The position numbers were made by a program, and so were the translations under genes. Under the pieces are notes generated by a model. It did not search any database and was not told the DNA's origin. It saw nothing but the letters and a program-made list of their open reading frames with translations. A DNA stretch of 64,000 nt from UBA1756 sp045130235. GTDB taxonomy: Bacteria; Bacteroidota; Bacteroidia; Bacteroidales; WCHB1-69. This document shows positions 56,841 to 64,000 of the stretch, one piece after another (position 1 is the stretch's first letter; every line of letters starts with the position of its first letter). The DNA lies in assembly GCA_045130235.1 (NCBI GenBank), contig JBGUPJ010000029.1, positions 10,722 to 74,721 of the forward strand, given 5' to 3'.

Positions 56841-57752
56841 ATGATTTTTCCACCCTACCTGCACCCCGGAGACTGTATTGGTATTGTAGCCCCAGCCCGT
56901 AAAATTTCGCCCAAGGAGGTGAAAGCCGCCATCGACTTTTTGGAGATGCATCATTTTCGCGTGGCCGTCGGTAAAAACCTGTTTGCCAAGCAGTTTCAGT
57001 TTGCAGGAAGCGACGAGGAGCGCGCTGCGGACTTCCAATCCTTCCTTGATGACTCCGACATCAAGGCGATTTGGTGCGCACGGGGCGGTTACGGTTCTGT
57101 TCGTATCATCGACCGGCTCGATTTTTCCCATTTTATCCAGCATCCCAAATGGGTTTGCGGCTACAGCGACATCACGGTCTTCCACTCGCACCTCCACCAG
57201 ATGGGGTATGCCACCCTGCATTGCACCATGCCCATCAATATTCAACCGTCTGATTTTGATAATATCAATAACAGAACTATGGTACAAGCACTTACAGGTG
57301 GTGTATTGGCCTATACTGTGCCAAATTTTGGCATAAACAAGGAGGGAACAGCGCAAGGAGAGGTGATTGGAGGCAACCTGTCGATACTCTACTCGCTGTT
57401 GGGTTCATCGTCGGATTTGGATACAGCGGGAAAGATTCTTTTTATTGAGGATTTGGACGAGCATCTGTATCATGTGGATCGCATGATGCAGGCGTTGAAA
57501 CGTGCTGGTAAGTTGTCGCATTTGGCTGGTTTGGTGGTCGGTACGATGAGCGACATGCACAACAACGACCCCTCCAATCCTTTTGGTCAGGAGGCTGAGG
57601 AGATTGTGGCGGCCTGCTGTCAGGAATACTCGTATCCTATTTGCTATCAATTTCCTGTAGGACATGCGGGCAGCAATGTTGCGCTCAAGCTCGGCGCACG
57701 GGCCACTCTGTCGGTGACAGGCGGAGGTGGCACACTGATTTTCAACGAATAA
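56841..57752 (+). CDS. ldcA: LD-carboxypeptidase (peptidase S66 family)
   Basis: 303 aa. The S66 catalytic residues are in place: S109 in GYSDITVFH, E203 in FIEDLDEH, and H275 in VGHAGSN. The N-terminal motif GIVAPARKIS and ARGGYGSVRI are also typical. The enzyme removes the terminal D-Ala from tetrapeptides during recycling of cell wall peptides in the cytosol. Its ATG follows a TATTTTTG box by 24 bases. It is 14 bp upstream of an acyltransferase gene and probably co-transcribed with it. Confidence 0.9.
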   Translation: MIFPPYLHPGDCIGIVAPARKISPKEVKAAIDFLEMHHFRVAVGKNLFAKQFQFAGSDEERAADFQSFLDDSDIKAIWCARGGYGSVRIIDRLDFSHFIQHPKWVCGYSDITVFHSHLHQMGYATLHCTMPINIQPSDFDNINNRTMVQALTGGVLAYTVPNFGINKEGTAQGEVIGGNLSILYSLLGSSSDLDTAGKILFIEDLDEHLYHVDRMMQALKRAGKLSHLAGLVVGTMSDMHNNDPSNPFGQEAEEIVAACCQEYSYPICYQFPVGHAGSNVALKLGARATLSVTGGGGTLIFNE

Positions 57753-57766
57753 AATTTTGTTGTGAT

Positions 57767-58375
57767 ATGAGAAAATTCAACGCTTTTGTCCTCAAGTTGT
57801 TAGGCTATAAGATTGACTGTGTGAACATTCCGCCCGAAATCAAGAAATGTGTGCTTTTGTTCGCCCCTCATACGAGTTATTATGATTTTTTAATTGGGAC
57901 GATGGCCATCAACGTGATGGGATTCAAGGCGTCGTTGCTCATCAAGAAGGAGGCTTTTTTCTGGCCGCTGGCTCCGCTATTGCGCAAGTGTGGTGGCATA
58001 CCGATCGACCGCGGCAATGTCAAGAAATTTCCTGTTTATGCTGCAGAGTTTATCAAGAAGCAGGATGAGATTGCTTTTCTGTTGTCGCCGGAAGGCACCC
58101 GCAAGCTGAACCGCAACTGGAAACGAGGCTTTTATTTCATTGCGCAGGAGGCTGGCGTGCCGATTGTGCCGGGCTATCTCGATTTTCGCACCAAGCGGGG
58201 CGGTGTGTTGCCACCGTTTTATCCCACAGGCGATTACGAGAAGGATTTGGCGGAGTTGGAGAAGAACTACTATGGTATGCAAGGTTTCCGCAAGGGCAGA
58301 TTCAACCTTGAAGACAAGCCGTATGCTTTTCCGGAATGGCTGGAGAAGAAGGGGAAGAAAGGGAAGAAGGAGTAA
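57767..58375 (+). CDS. 1-acylglycerol-3-phosphate acyltransferase-like protein
   Basis: 202 aa. The start at 57767 is preferred to the longer in-frame start inside ldcA. The PlsC motif HxxxxD is HTSYYD (with LFAPHTSYYDFL), followed by GGIPIDRGNVKKFP and the SPEGTRKLNR motif. These mark lysophosphatidic acid acyltransferases, a peripheral membrane activity. At 202 aa it is a little shorter than typical PlsC (about 240 aa). The tail is very basic (KKGKKGKKE). It could acylate lipid or a lipid A-related substrate. Confidence 0.85.
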   Translation: MRKFNAFVLKLLGYKIDCVNIPPEIKKCVLLFAPHTSYYDFLIGTMAINVMGFKASLLIKKEAFFWPLAPLLRKCGGIPIDRGNVKKFPVYAAEFIKKQDEIAFLLSPEGTRKLNRNWKRGFYFIAQEAGVPIVPGYLDFRTKRGGVLPPFYPTGDYEKDLAELEKNYYGMQGFRKGRFNLEDKPYAFPEWLEKKGKKGKKE

Positions 58376-58390
58376 GGGGAGAGTTTGTTG

Positions 58391-58460
58391 AGTATGTGAG
58401 GATGAGGGGATGAGAGGATGGGAGGAAAAGATGAAAGGATGAAGAGATGAAAAGATGAAG
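58391..58460. repeat. Purine-rich short direct repeats
   Basis: A tract of degenerate GATGA/GGATGAGA and AAAGATGAA units lies between the acyltransferase stop and the convergent amidase gene. No terminator hairpin was found. The low complexity suggests slippage. Confidence 0.5.
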
Positions 58461-58482
58461 GGGGCTGGAGCGTTGCGCCGCA

Positions 58483-61400
58483 TCACTCTTTAAGGATTTT
58501 CTCCACGTCTATCATCTCCCCGTTGTGCCAGAGTTGCAGGATGTAAAGACCTGAAGACCAATCTTTTGTGCTAATCTCTCCAATTGTGCCATTGAGAGTT
58601 TTCTCTGTGATGAGGCGGCCATATAGGTCATAAATGCGCACTTGCATGTCATTTGCTGTTTCGTTGTCAGAATGGGTATCGGTGTCGTTTGATGGCGCCC
58701 CCGCTTTCTCCATCGAAGATAAATCTGAAAGCGTAAGAGTGAAACCATCTTTGCAGGGATTGGGAGCAATGGTGACTTGCGGAAGACAAGAGCTTCTAAG
58801 TGCATTGCGGGTTGTCCGGCTGTAAGGCTGGTAGATAAACCCATCTGAACGCATTGGCAATGAGTACATTCCTGCGCCGTTGAGAGCCCGCACTTGCGTG
58901 TAATATCGTTCACCTTCCCTAATTTTCAATCTTTCTACAAAATGGTTATCTGTGGTAAAGCCCACTTTTAACGGTGTCGTGGTAGAGTTAGTGGCCCCTA
59001 TCACATATTCGTAACCCACTATCCCTGAGTTGTGGTCGGTAGCGGCCTGCCAGTTGGCCGACACCTGATTGGTGCGCATCACATCCACATCCTGCTGGTC
59101 GCCATCGTTTACGGTACCCGTCATCGTTGGCCGTGTAAAGTCCACCAGCAGTTCCTTTTGTACCAGTGGTGAGAATTGCAGGGCATTGTCCACCACCACT
59201 GACTTGATTTTCGCTAACGGTTGGCTGTTGGCGGCTTGCCAAGGCAGATCGTAATTGGCTCCAGCGCCGACGGTTATTTGCACATCATGCGAGCGGGATC
59301 GATAAACCCGCCAGTTGTCGAAAGTAGCGGAGAGTTCTTCTGTTCGGAACTGCACATACCGTCCGGGAATAGCCAGTGGCACAGGGTCTTGCCACTGAAG
59401 CAGCAAGTTCGAACCTCTATACAATGCGACCCTTCCAAGATCTCTGTCGTACAGAATGCGGTAAAAGTAGCATGCCCCTTCTGTGGTATAGATATCCTGC
59501 AGGCTATCCATTGTGACGATATCTCCGTTCACCCATCTTCTGATTTTCACCTCGTGTTGCTGCGGACAGATAGCCACCGAGTAGGCCGTACCAGATGCGG
59601 TGACATCGGGACGATCGGCGTTGAACACAATTTCCAACATGCCATCAGTTTGGCAGTTATTGGCCGTGGCATACACATCATACAGGTGGACGGAACTCAA
59701 ATCTTGGCGCAGCGGGGCTGTGAGTTGTGCGGTGGAGGTGCCGCTCTGCACCAGCTGGTGGTTGTTGACGTTCCAGTTGCCGCCTCCTGCTGTCCATACC
59801 GAAGTGTTGAAATCATCGAAATTGTCGCAGGCGAAACCGCGTTCTGACTGTGCTTTCCAAGCTGTCCCGTCATATCCCATCACTTGATAGAAGCGGTACG
59901 CCACCGTGTTGTCATCTTGGTCGTCGAAACCAATTGTAATGTTGTGGGTTATCCACTCTTCCTCGTCATGCAGGATAGCGGTAGTGGGCGGGTTGTCTTG
60001 TGTGGCGGGAAAGATGGCGTTCCACGTGGCCGTCCAGCCAGATGCGGTGGTAGCGCAGTCGGAGCGGAACTCGAGGGTGATGGCATTGCCGGTGGAGCGT
60101 ACTGTGCCGGGTGAGATGGTGTTGCTGCGCACGATGAGGGGAGAAAACACCGATGCGCCATCGTAAATCCACAGGAAGTCATAGTTGGCTTCTAGTTCAA
60201 ACTGCGTGAATGAAAGCTCTATTGCTTCTGCATCGTCCACTTGGATGGTTACAATTTGGCGTTCATCGTTCCAATAGTTGTCGTCCGGCCCGCCCGAATC
60301 GTACAGTGTTCCTGTTGCCGTATGGTATTGTGTGACAGGTGTGTCGAAGTTGACCAGTTTGTAGTATCGGTTCCAATCCCAGTATGGTCCCGGGTCGGTG
60401 TGCGACTGGTCGGGATAATGCTGATGCCCCTTGATTTTGATGCAGGAGGTCTCGCCGCCCAAGCTGTGCAGCCCGTAGTTGAGAACTGTGCCATCGTCCA
60501 GGGTGTCGCGATAGAACATTCGCAGGGGTGAGATTCCGTTGCGGTCGCAGATGTTGCGGGTGAGCTGGGCTGAACTTTCGTACATGGCTGTAGTGAAATA
60601 GCTTGCAATATCGCCGTAAGCTTCATGTTCTATTCCCACGGTGTAGGAGTTGCAGTTGCCCACGTGCCAAGCTTTGTCGGCCTCACGCACCATTTGGGTG
60701 ACCTGCCCGTCGATGGAGCGCAACACATAGTGGGCTGAGGCGCGCGCGCCCACTCCGTTGTAGGTGCAGTTTTGGAACCAAGCGATAGCACCGGAGTATG
60801 TGCCCTGCGTATAATGTATGGTCACAGCTGATATTTCATGCCCGTTTCTGCTCGAATAGTTGCATGTACCTGCCGGACACCATCTTGCTCCCAGATAATC
60901 CACATTGTTATCTTCTACAAATTTTGAGTTTTGTAAATTTTCATCCGTAACATTTTCTCTATCAATTTGTTGATAGTATTTTATAACATTTGAATTGGAT
61001 TGCAAAAGTGGCGCATCTGTGCCAAAAACTTGCAGAATGTCCACTTCGGGTATCTCTATATGACAAGCTTGTCGATAAAGCGGGTGATTGATGAAAAGGG
61101 CATAGGCGTAGTGCTGGTTGGTAAGTGCCCATTTCAGCCCGTCGGTGGTGGGGGCAGGCAATTCAGAAAGAGAGTCCAAGATAGGGAGTTGTGCGGCAAG
61201 ATCGCCAGCTGAAACGCCCAGCTGTTGCAACAGTTTATGATAGGCAGCGGCGTATGCCAATATGTTATCGCGTGGCGACTGTATGATTCTGTCCACAGGA
61301 ATTCCCGAAAGTTGTGAAACCTTTTCTAAATTGTTTCTGAAGAATCCCGCCCCATCCAAGGTGAGTCCCATTACGCCGTAAGTGGCGGGAATTTGACCTT

Positions 61401-61668
61401 TTTCGTGCTGGAGCGAATCGGGTTGCAGGTGATGAAATCGGGAATAGGTGAAGGCTACGGTTTCGAGGATACCCCGTGGAAGAGAGGGGTAAAGACCGTA
61501 TGCCTCCTGAAAATAGGGTTCTACCTTGCGGTATTGTTGGATAACAAGGCTGTCTAGATTCTCTGTATTATTATTGTAGGATTGTGGGGCATCATTTTGT
61601 GCGTGGAGTTGTGGAGTCGTGCCGAGCAGTGTACAGAGCAGGGTGAGCAGATAAATGGTAGTTTTCAT
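58483..61668 (-). CDS. Secreted N-acetylmuramoyl-L-alanine amidase with CUB-like domain and type IX sorting tail
   Basis: 1061 aa. A signal peptide (TIYLLTLLCTLLGTTPQLHA) is followed by about 220 family residues and a type 2 amidase domain. Zinc ligands are H285 (IHYTQG), H415 (KGHQHYPDQ) and D425 (TDPGPYW), with the catalytic Glu in VGIEHEAYG; the 10-residue gap between the last two ligands is as in AmpD. A CUB-like beta domain follows (DFLWIYDGASVFSPLIV), then a Fn-like region, and the last 90 residues are a sorting domain with IYDLYGRLITEK and SGLYILQLWHNG. It probably cuts peptidoglycan amide bonds at the surface or of other bacteria. It has its own promoter. Confidence 0.9.
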   Translation of the reverse strand: MKTTIYLLTLLCTLLGTTPQLHAQNDAPQSYNNNTENLDSLVIQQYRKVEPYFQEAYGLYPSLPRGILETVAFTYSRFHHLQPDSLQHEKGQIPATYGVMGLTLDGAGFFRNNLEKVSQLSGIPVDRIIQSPRDNILAYAAAYHKLLQQLGVSAGDLAAQLPILDSLSELPAPTTDGLKWALTNQHYAYALFINHPLYRQACHIEIPEVDILQVFGTDAPLLQSNSNVIKYYQQIDRENVTDENLQNSKFVEDNNVDYLGARWCPAGTCNYSSRNGHEISAVTIHYTQGTYSGAIAWFQNCTYNGVGARASAHYVLRSIDGQVTQMVREADKAWHVGNCNSYTVGIEHEAYGDIASYFTTAMYESSAQLTRNICDRNGISPLRMFYRDTLDDGTVLNYGLHSLGGETSCIKIKGHQHYPDQSHTDPGPYWDWNRYYKLVNFDTPVTQYHTATGTLYDSGGPDDNYWNDERQIVTIQVDDAEAIELSFTQFELEANYDFLWIYDGASVFSPLIVRSNTISPGTVRSTGNAITLEFRSDCATTASGWTATWNAIFPATQDNPPTTAILHDEEEWITHNITIGFDDQDDNTVAYRFYQVMGYDGTAWKAQSERGFACDNFDDFNTSVWTAGGGNWNVNNHQLVQSGTSTAQLTAPLRQDLSSVHLYDVYATANNCQTDGMLEIVFNADRPDVTASGTAYSVAICPQQHEVKIRRWVNGDIVTMDSLQDIYTTEGACYFYRILYDRDLGRVALYRGSNLLLQWQDPVPLAIPGRYVQFRTEELSATFDNWRVYRSRSHDVQITVGAGANYDLPWQAANSQPLAKIKSVVVDNALQFSPLVQKELLVDFTRPTMTGTVNDGDQQDVDVMRTNQVSANWQAATDHNSGIVGYEYVIGATNSTTTPLKVGFTTDNHFVERLKIREGERYYTQVRALNGAGMYSLPMRSDGFIYQPYSRTTRNALRSSCLPQVTIAPNPCKDGFTLTLSDLSSMEKAGAPSNDTDTHSDNETANDMQVRIYDLYGRLITEKTLNGTIGEISTKDWSSGLYILQLWHNGEMIDVEKILKE

Positions 61669-61705
61669 AGCCTTTGAAGTTTTGGTGAGTAAAAATTGAA
61701 CGCTG

Positions 61706-61737
61706 CAAAGGTACTATGACGGACAAGCGATTTTCAA
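61706..61737 (-). promoter_or_regulatory. Promoter of the secreted amidase gene
   Basis: TACCTTTG on the minus strand at 61706-61713 with CTTG-type -33 (TTG, minus strand 61735-61737) 21 bases upstream. A 14-bp inverted repeat TTAACA-TT-TGTTAA lies at 61753-61766, beyond the -33, and could be an operator. Confidence 0.6.
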
Positions 61738-61880
61738 GTGTTTTTAAATTATTTAACATTTGTTAACATTTTATCACCCATCATTAAAATAGAGGGGGGG
61801 GCGATTATAGATATCGCTAATTCTGACCCATAGAAATTTTCACAGAAATCTATCCTCAAAATGGCTATATAGATAGGCTT

Positions 61881-63275
61881 TTACAGTAAACAGTAGGTGA
61901 TGGGCAGCTGGTAATACGAGCGGCACGGCTGCCCATCGTCTTGGGCAGGATCCCACTTCGGCATGGCCTTTACTAAGCGAACTGCGTCATTGACATATTC
62001 TTGACAGGCTCCACAGTAGCTGCTCAACACGTTAATACTGGTAATGCTACCATCTGTTTCCACTACAAATTCAAGAATTACTACGCACTGCACCTCGATG
62101 CATCTGGGCGATAATTTGACATTTTCGTTGAGATACTTCTTTAATGAATCCACCTCGCCGTGGAACCTAGCCTTCACTTCAGGGTCGCGCAGAATGATAT
62201 CGCCCTTGGCCTCAAATTCATGGCCTGTACGCTTGTCTATCAATAGGATGCGCTCTGAATCACCCACATTGGTCGAGGAGAGCTGATATACAGGATTGTC
62301 GCTGGCGATGACAACATTATGAAGGGAGTGGCAGTTTGCGAAAATCTCATGTCCGATTTCTGTCACAGAATTGGGAATGAGGACAGAGGTCATGCTGACA
62401 CATTCGGAGAAAGCCCCATCGCCAATGGAAACAACAGAGCTGGGGATGGTCAAAGAGTTGATGTTGAGGCAATTATGGAAGGCTCTTTTGCCGATGGAGG
62501 TAAGGGTGTTGGGAAGGGTGATGGAGGACAAATACACACAGCCAGAAAAGGCTTCTTCGCCGATGGAAGAGACGGAAGGGGGAAGGGTGATGGCAGTCAG
62601 GCTTTCACATTTAGCAAATGCCCATTCCTCGATGGAAGTAACGGAGCTGGGTATCGTAATGGTGGTGAGGCTGCTGCATTGGTAGAACATGTGTTTGCTA
62701 ATGGTGGTGAGCGAGTTGGGAAGGATAATGGAAGTGAGGTTCTGACAACCCCAAAAGGCTCCATCGCCGATGGTGGTAATGGTGTTGGAAAGGGTGATAG
62801 AGGTCAGGTTTTCGCATTTTGAGAATGCATGATCGCCGATGGAGGTGACGGAATGGGGGATGGTAATGGAGTGTAAACTACGGCAGTCGGAGAATGTGCT
62901 CCAGCCAATGGAGGTAATGGAGTCGGGAAGGATAATGGAAGTCAGATTCAGACAGCCATCAAATGCCCCGTCGCCGATGGTGGTAATGGTGTTGGGAAGG
63001 ATGATAGAGGAAATGGCATCACATTCAGCGAACGCCCTTCTGCCGATGGCTGTAACAGCATATTTCCGCCCCTTATAAGATACTTCCTTAGGGATGATCA
63101 CGTTGCTGGAAGTTCCCATATTGGTGACCTTTTTTACTTCAACGGTTTTGGGGTCACTTAAAACCCGATACTCGAGTTCTTGTCCGGTGCTGCACTCCTT
63201 GGTGAAAGTCTGCGCCGGAATAGGGGAGCTGGCCAGCAATAGTGCGATAAAAAGGAATAGGACTGCGGGTTTCAT
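61881..63275 (-). CDS. BspA-type leucine-rich repeat protein with C-terminal TonB-like domain
   Basis: 464 aa. A signal peptide (LFLFIALLLASSPIPAQ) is followed by ten or so 23-residue BspA-type LRRs of the form SITIPHSVTSIGDHAFSKC (about 70-330). A C-terminal TonB-like domain at about 370-464 reads CVVILEFVVETDGSITSI and AMPKWDPAQDDGQPCRSYY. Its TonB-like part is closely related to that of the next gene upstream. BspA-type LRRs bind host or bacterial surfaces; TonB-C domains contact outer-membrane receptors. The combination is unusual because no membrane anchor remains if the signal is cleaved. It lies 19 bp behind its relative and probably shares its promoter. Confidence 0.88.
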   Translation of the reverse strand: MKPAVLFLFIALLLASSPIPAQTFTKECSTGQELEYRVLSDPKTVEVKKVTNMGTSSNVIIPKEVSYKGRKYAVTAIGRRAFAECDAISSIILPNTITTIGDGAFDGCLNLTSIILPDSITSIGWSTFSDCRSLHSITIPHSVTSIGDHAFSKCENLTSITLSNTITTIGDGAFWGCQNLTSIILPNSLTTISKHMFYQCSSLTTITIPSSVTSIEEWAFAKCESLTAITLPPSVSSIGEEAFSGCVYLSSITLPNTLTSIGKRAFHNCLNINSLTIPSSVVSIGDGAFSECVSMTSVLIPNSVTEIGHEIFANCHSLHNVVIASDNPVYQLSSTNVGDSERILLIDKRTGHEFEAKGDIILRDPEVKARFHGEVDSLKKYLNENVKLSPRCIEVQCVVILEFVVETDGSITSINVLSSYCGACQEYVNDAVRLVKAMPKWDPAQDDGQPCRSYYQLPITYCLL

Positions 63276-63294
63276 GGTGTTTTTGGGTGTGTTT

Positions 63295-63954
63295 TTACTG
63301 TAACGCGAAGGTGATGGGCAGTTGGAAATAGGAACGGCACGGCTGCCAATTGTTCTCCCCGGGCTTCCACTTCGGCATGGCTCTCACTACCCGGATGGCC
63401 TCTTCGTCAAGCGCCTCGCAAACACCGCGCAGCACAGTTATAGTAGAAATGGTGCCATCTTTCTCCACTACAAATTCAAGCATCACTATGCCTTGCTGTC
63501 CCTTTTCACGGGCTTCTTTCGGATAGTGGCAATTTGCCGCAAGAAATTCCCGCAATGCAGGCATACCGCCGGGAAATTCAGCCCTTACCTGCGGGGGCCG
63601 CGCGTCCCCCATTATTAGTTCATCATCTGCAGACGTTCCATCGTCTGCGAATCCGTCCGTCTCTAAAGACTTACAATTGACGCTGTCGGAGGGGTTTACA
63701 TTTTGGGCCGAGGCAACCGACATGCCCGAAAGCGCCAGCCCCATCGCCACTCCCACGATGGCCACTTTTTGTGAAAGACGCTGCCGCTGCGAGAGCGCCT
63801 GCTCCAGTTGCCGCACCTCTGCCTCGCAGCGAGGACACGTGCCGGGGCATTCTCCATCGAAAGTACAGTCGGGAATCTCCAGGTCAATGCCGTTGGCCGC
63901 TGCCACCTCGCGCCGCACCGACTTCAAATACGAACAAATCTGCTTTCCTTTCAT
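63295..63954 (-). CDS. TonB-like energy transducer with Cys-rich cytosolic N-terminus
   Basis: 219 aa. The N-terminal 55 residues contain CTFDGECPGTCPRC, a Cys cluster likely to bind zinc, and a charged helix. A membrane helix follows at about 63-83 (VAIVGVAMGLALSGMSVASA). The TonB-like C-terminal domain spans about 120-219 (PKEAREKGQQGIVMLEFVVE, AMPKWKPGENNWQPC). Such proteins are common in Bacteroidota and may feed energy or signals to outer-membrane transporters. A TATTTTTG box lies at the window end (63993-64000), 39 bases upstream of the ATG. It is the first gene of a two-gene run. Confidence 0.88.
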   Translation of the reverse strand: MKGKQICSYLKSVRREVAAANGIDLEIPDCTFDGECPGTCPRCEAEVRQLEQALSQRQRLSQKVAIVGVAMGLALSGMSVASAQNVNPSDSVNCKSLETDGFADDGTSADDELIMGDARPPQVRAEFPGGMPALREFLAANCHYPKEAREKGQQGIVMLEFVVEKDGTISTITVLRGVCEALDEEAIRVVRAMPKWKPGENNWQPCRSYFQLPITFALQ

Positions 63955-63992
63955 GGTGAAATCAATTTACGGCTACAATATTATATCGGCGG

Positions 63993-64000
63993 CAAAAATA
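63993..64000 (-). promoter_or_regulatory. Promoter -7 box of the TonB-like operon
   Basis: TATTTTTG on the minus strand at the very end of the window, 39 bases before the ATG at 63954. The -33 element would be outside the window. Confidence 0.45.

Noticed and set aside
58391..58460. Purine-rich tract as a coding extension of the acyltransferase
   Set aside because: The acyltransferase frame stops at 58375 and the tract is a degenerate short repeat with no open frame of note.

Overview
The window looks like chromosomal DNA of a member of the Bacteroidota, most likely an uncultured Bacteroidales. The signs are: many TAnnTTTG boxes (the -7 element of this phylum's promoters) just upstream of genes on both strands; two secreted proteins with C-termini of the type IX secretion sorting kind; a BspA-type leucine-rich-repeat protein; TonB-like proteins with the Cys-rich N-terminus common in this phylum; and a methylmalonyl-CoA mutase. 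Housekeeping genes (ffh, dnaX, pfkA, waaA, priA) surround two accessory regions. I saw no insertion sequence, prophage, CRISPR array or rRNA.

Layout. 1-9.6 kb: tail of an aminotransferase, an M23 peptidase-like protein, tRNA-Glu(TTC), an MBL/beta-CASP nuclease, ffh, a HAD phosphatase, tRNA-Glu(CTC), a two-gene potassium uptake system (TrkH/TrkA type) and a PP-loop enzyme resembling MurL. 9.6-27.6 kb: one long rightward operon that I read as an expanded SrfABC-type system. It holds an SrfB-like ASKHA ATPase, an SrfC-like P-loop GTPase, two SrfA-like membrane proteins (one carrying an intact subtilisin domain), a second P-loop protein, and several membrane or exported proteins of unknown function. 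27.6-28.7 kb: an ECF sigma factor with a small soluble partner. 28.9-31.4 kb: a transglutaminase-like protein, two small membrane proteins and a decayed gene copy.

31.4-39.0 kb: a leftward seven-gene cluster (ACP, ketosynthase, chain-length-factor-like ketosynthase, small DMT transporter, FabZ-like protein, GT2 and an MMPL-acyltransferase fusion) of the aryl polyene/flexirubin pigment-lipid kind. 39.2 kb: mscL. 39.7-46.9 kb: a leftward run with methylmalonyl-CoA mutase large subunit, a cobalamin-type radical SAM protein, a small unknown protein, an esterase, a PaaK-like ligase and a GPAT-like acyltransferase. 47-52 kb: MerR-type regulator, a secreted protein, dnaX (split into gamma and tau frames), pfkA and mscS. 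52.2-58.4 kb: rightward envelope and replication genes (beta-barrel-like protein, waaA, priA, LD-carboxypeptidase, acyltransferase). 58.5-64 kb: a secreted amidase with a CUB-like domain and sorting tail, and two TonB-C-domain proteins, one of them fused to BspA-type LRRs.

The Srf-like operon is the strongest candidate for an undescribed system. It joins three unrelated nucleotide-binding proteins to a membrane-anchored subtilase in one transcription unit. A second notable point is dnaX: its tau-specific part lies in another frame and its linker has a 129-bp tandem duplication carrying a 28-bp near-palindrome inside coding sequence.
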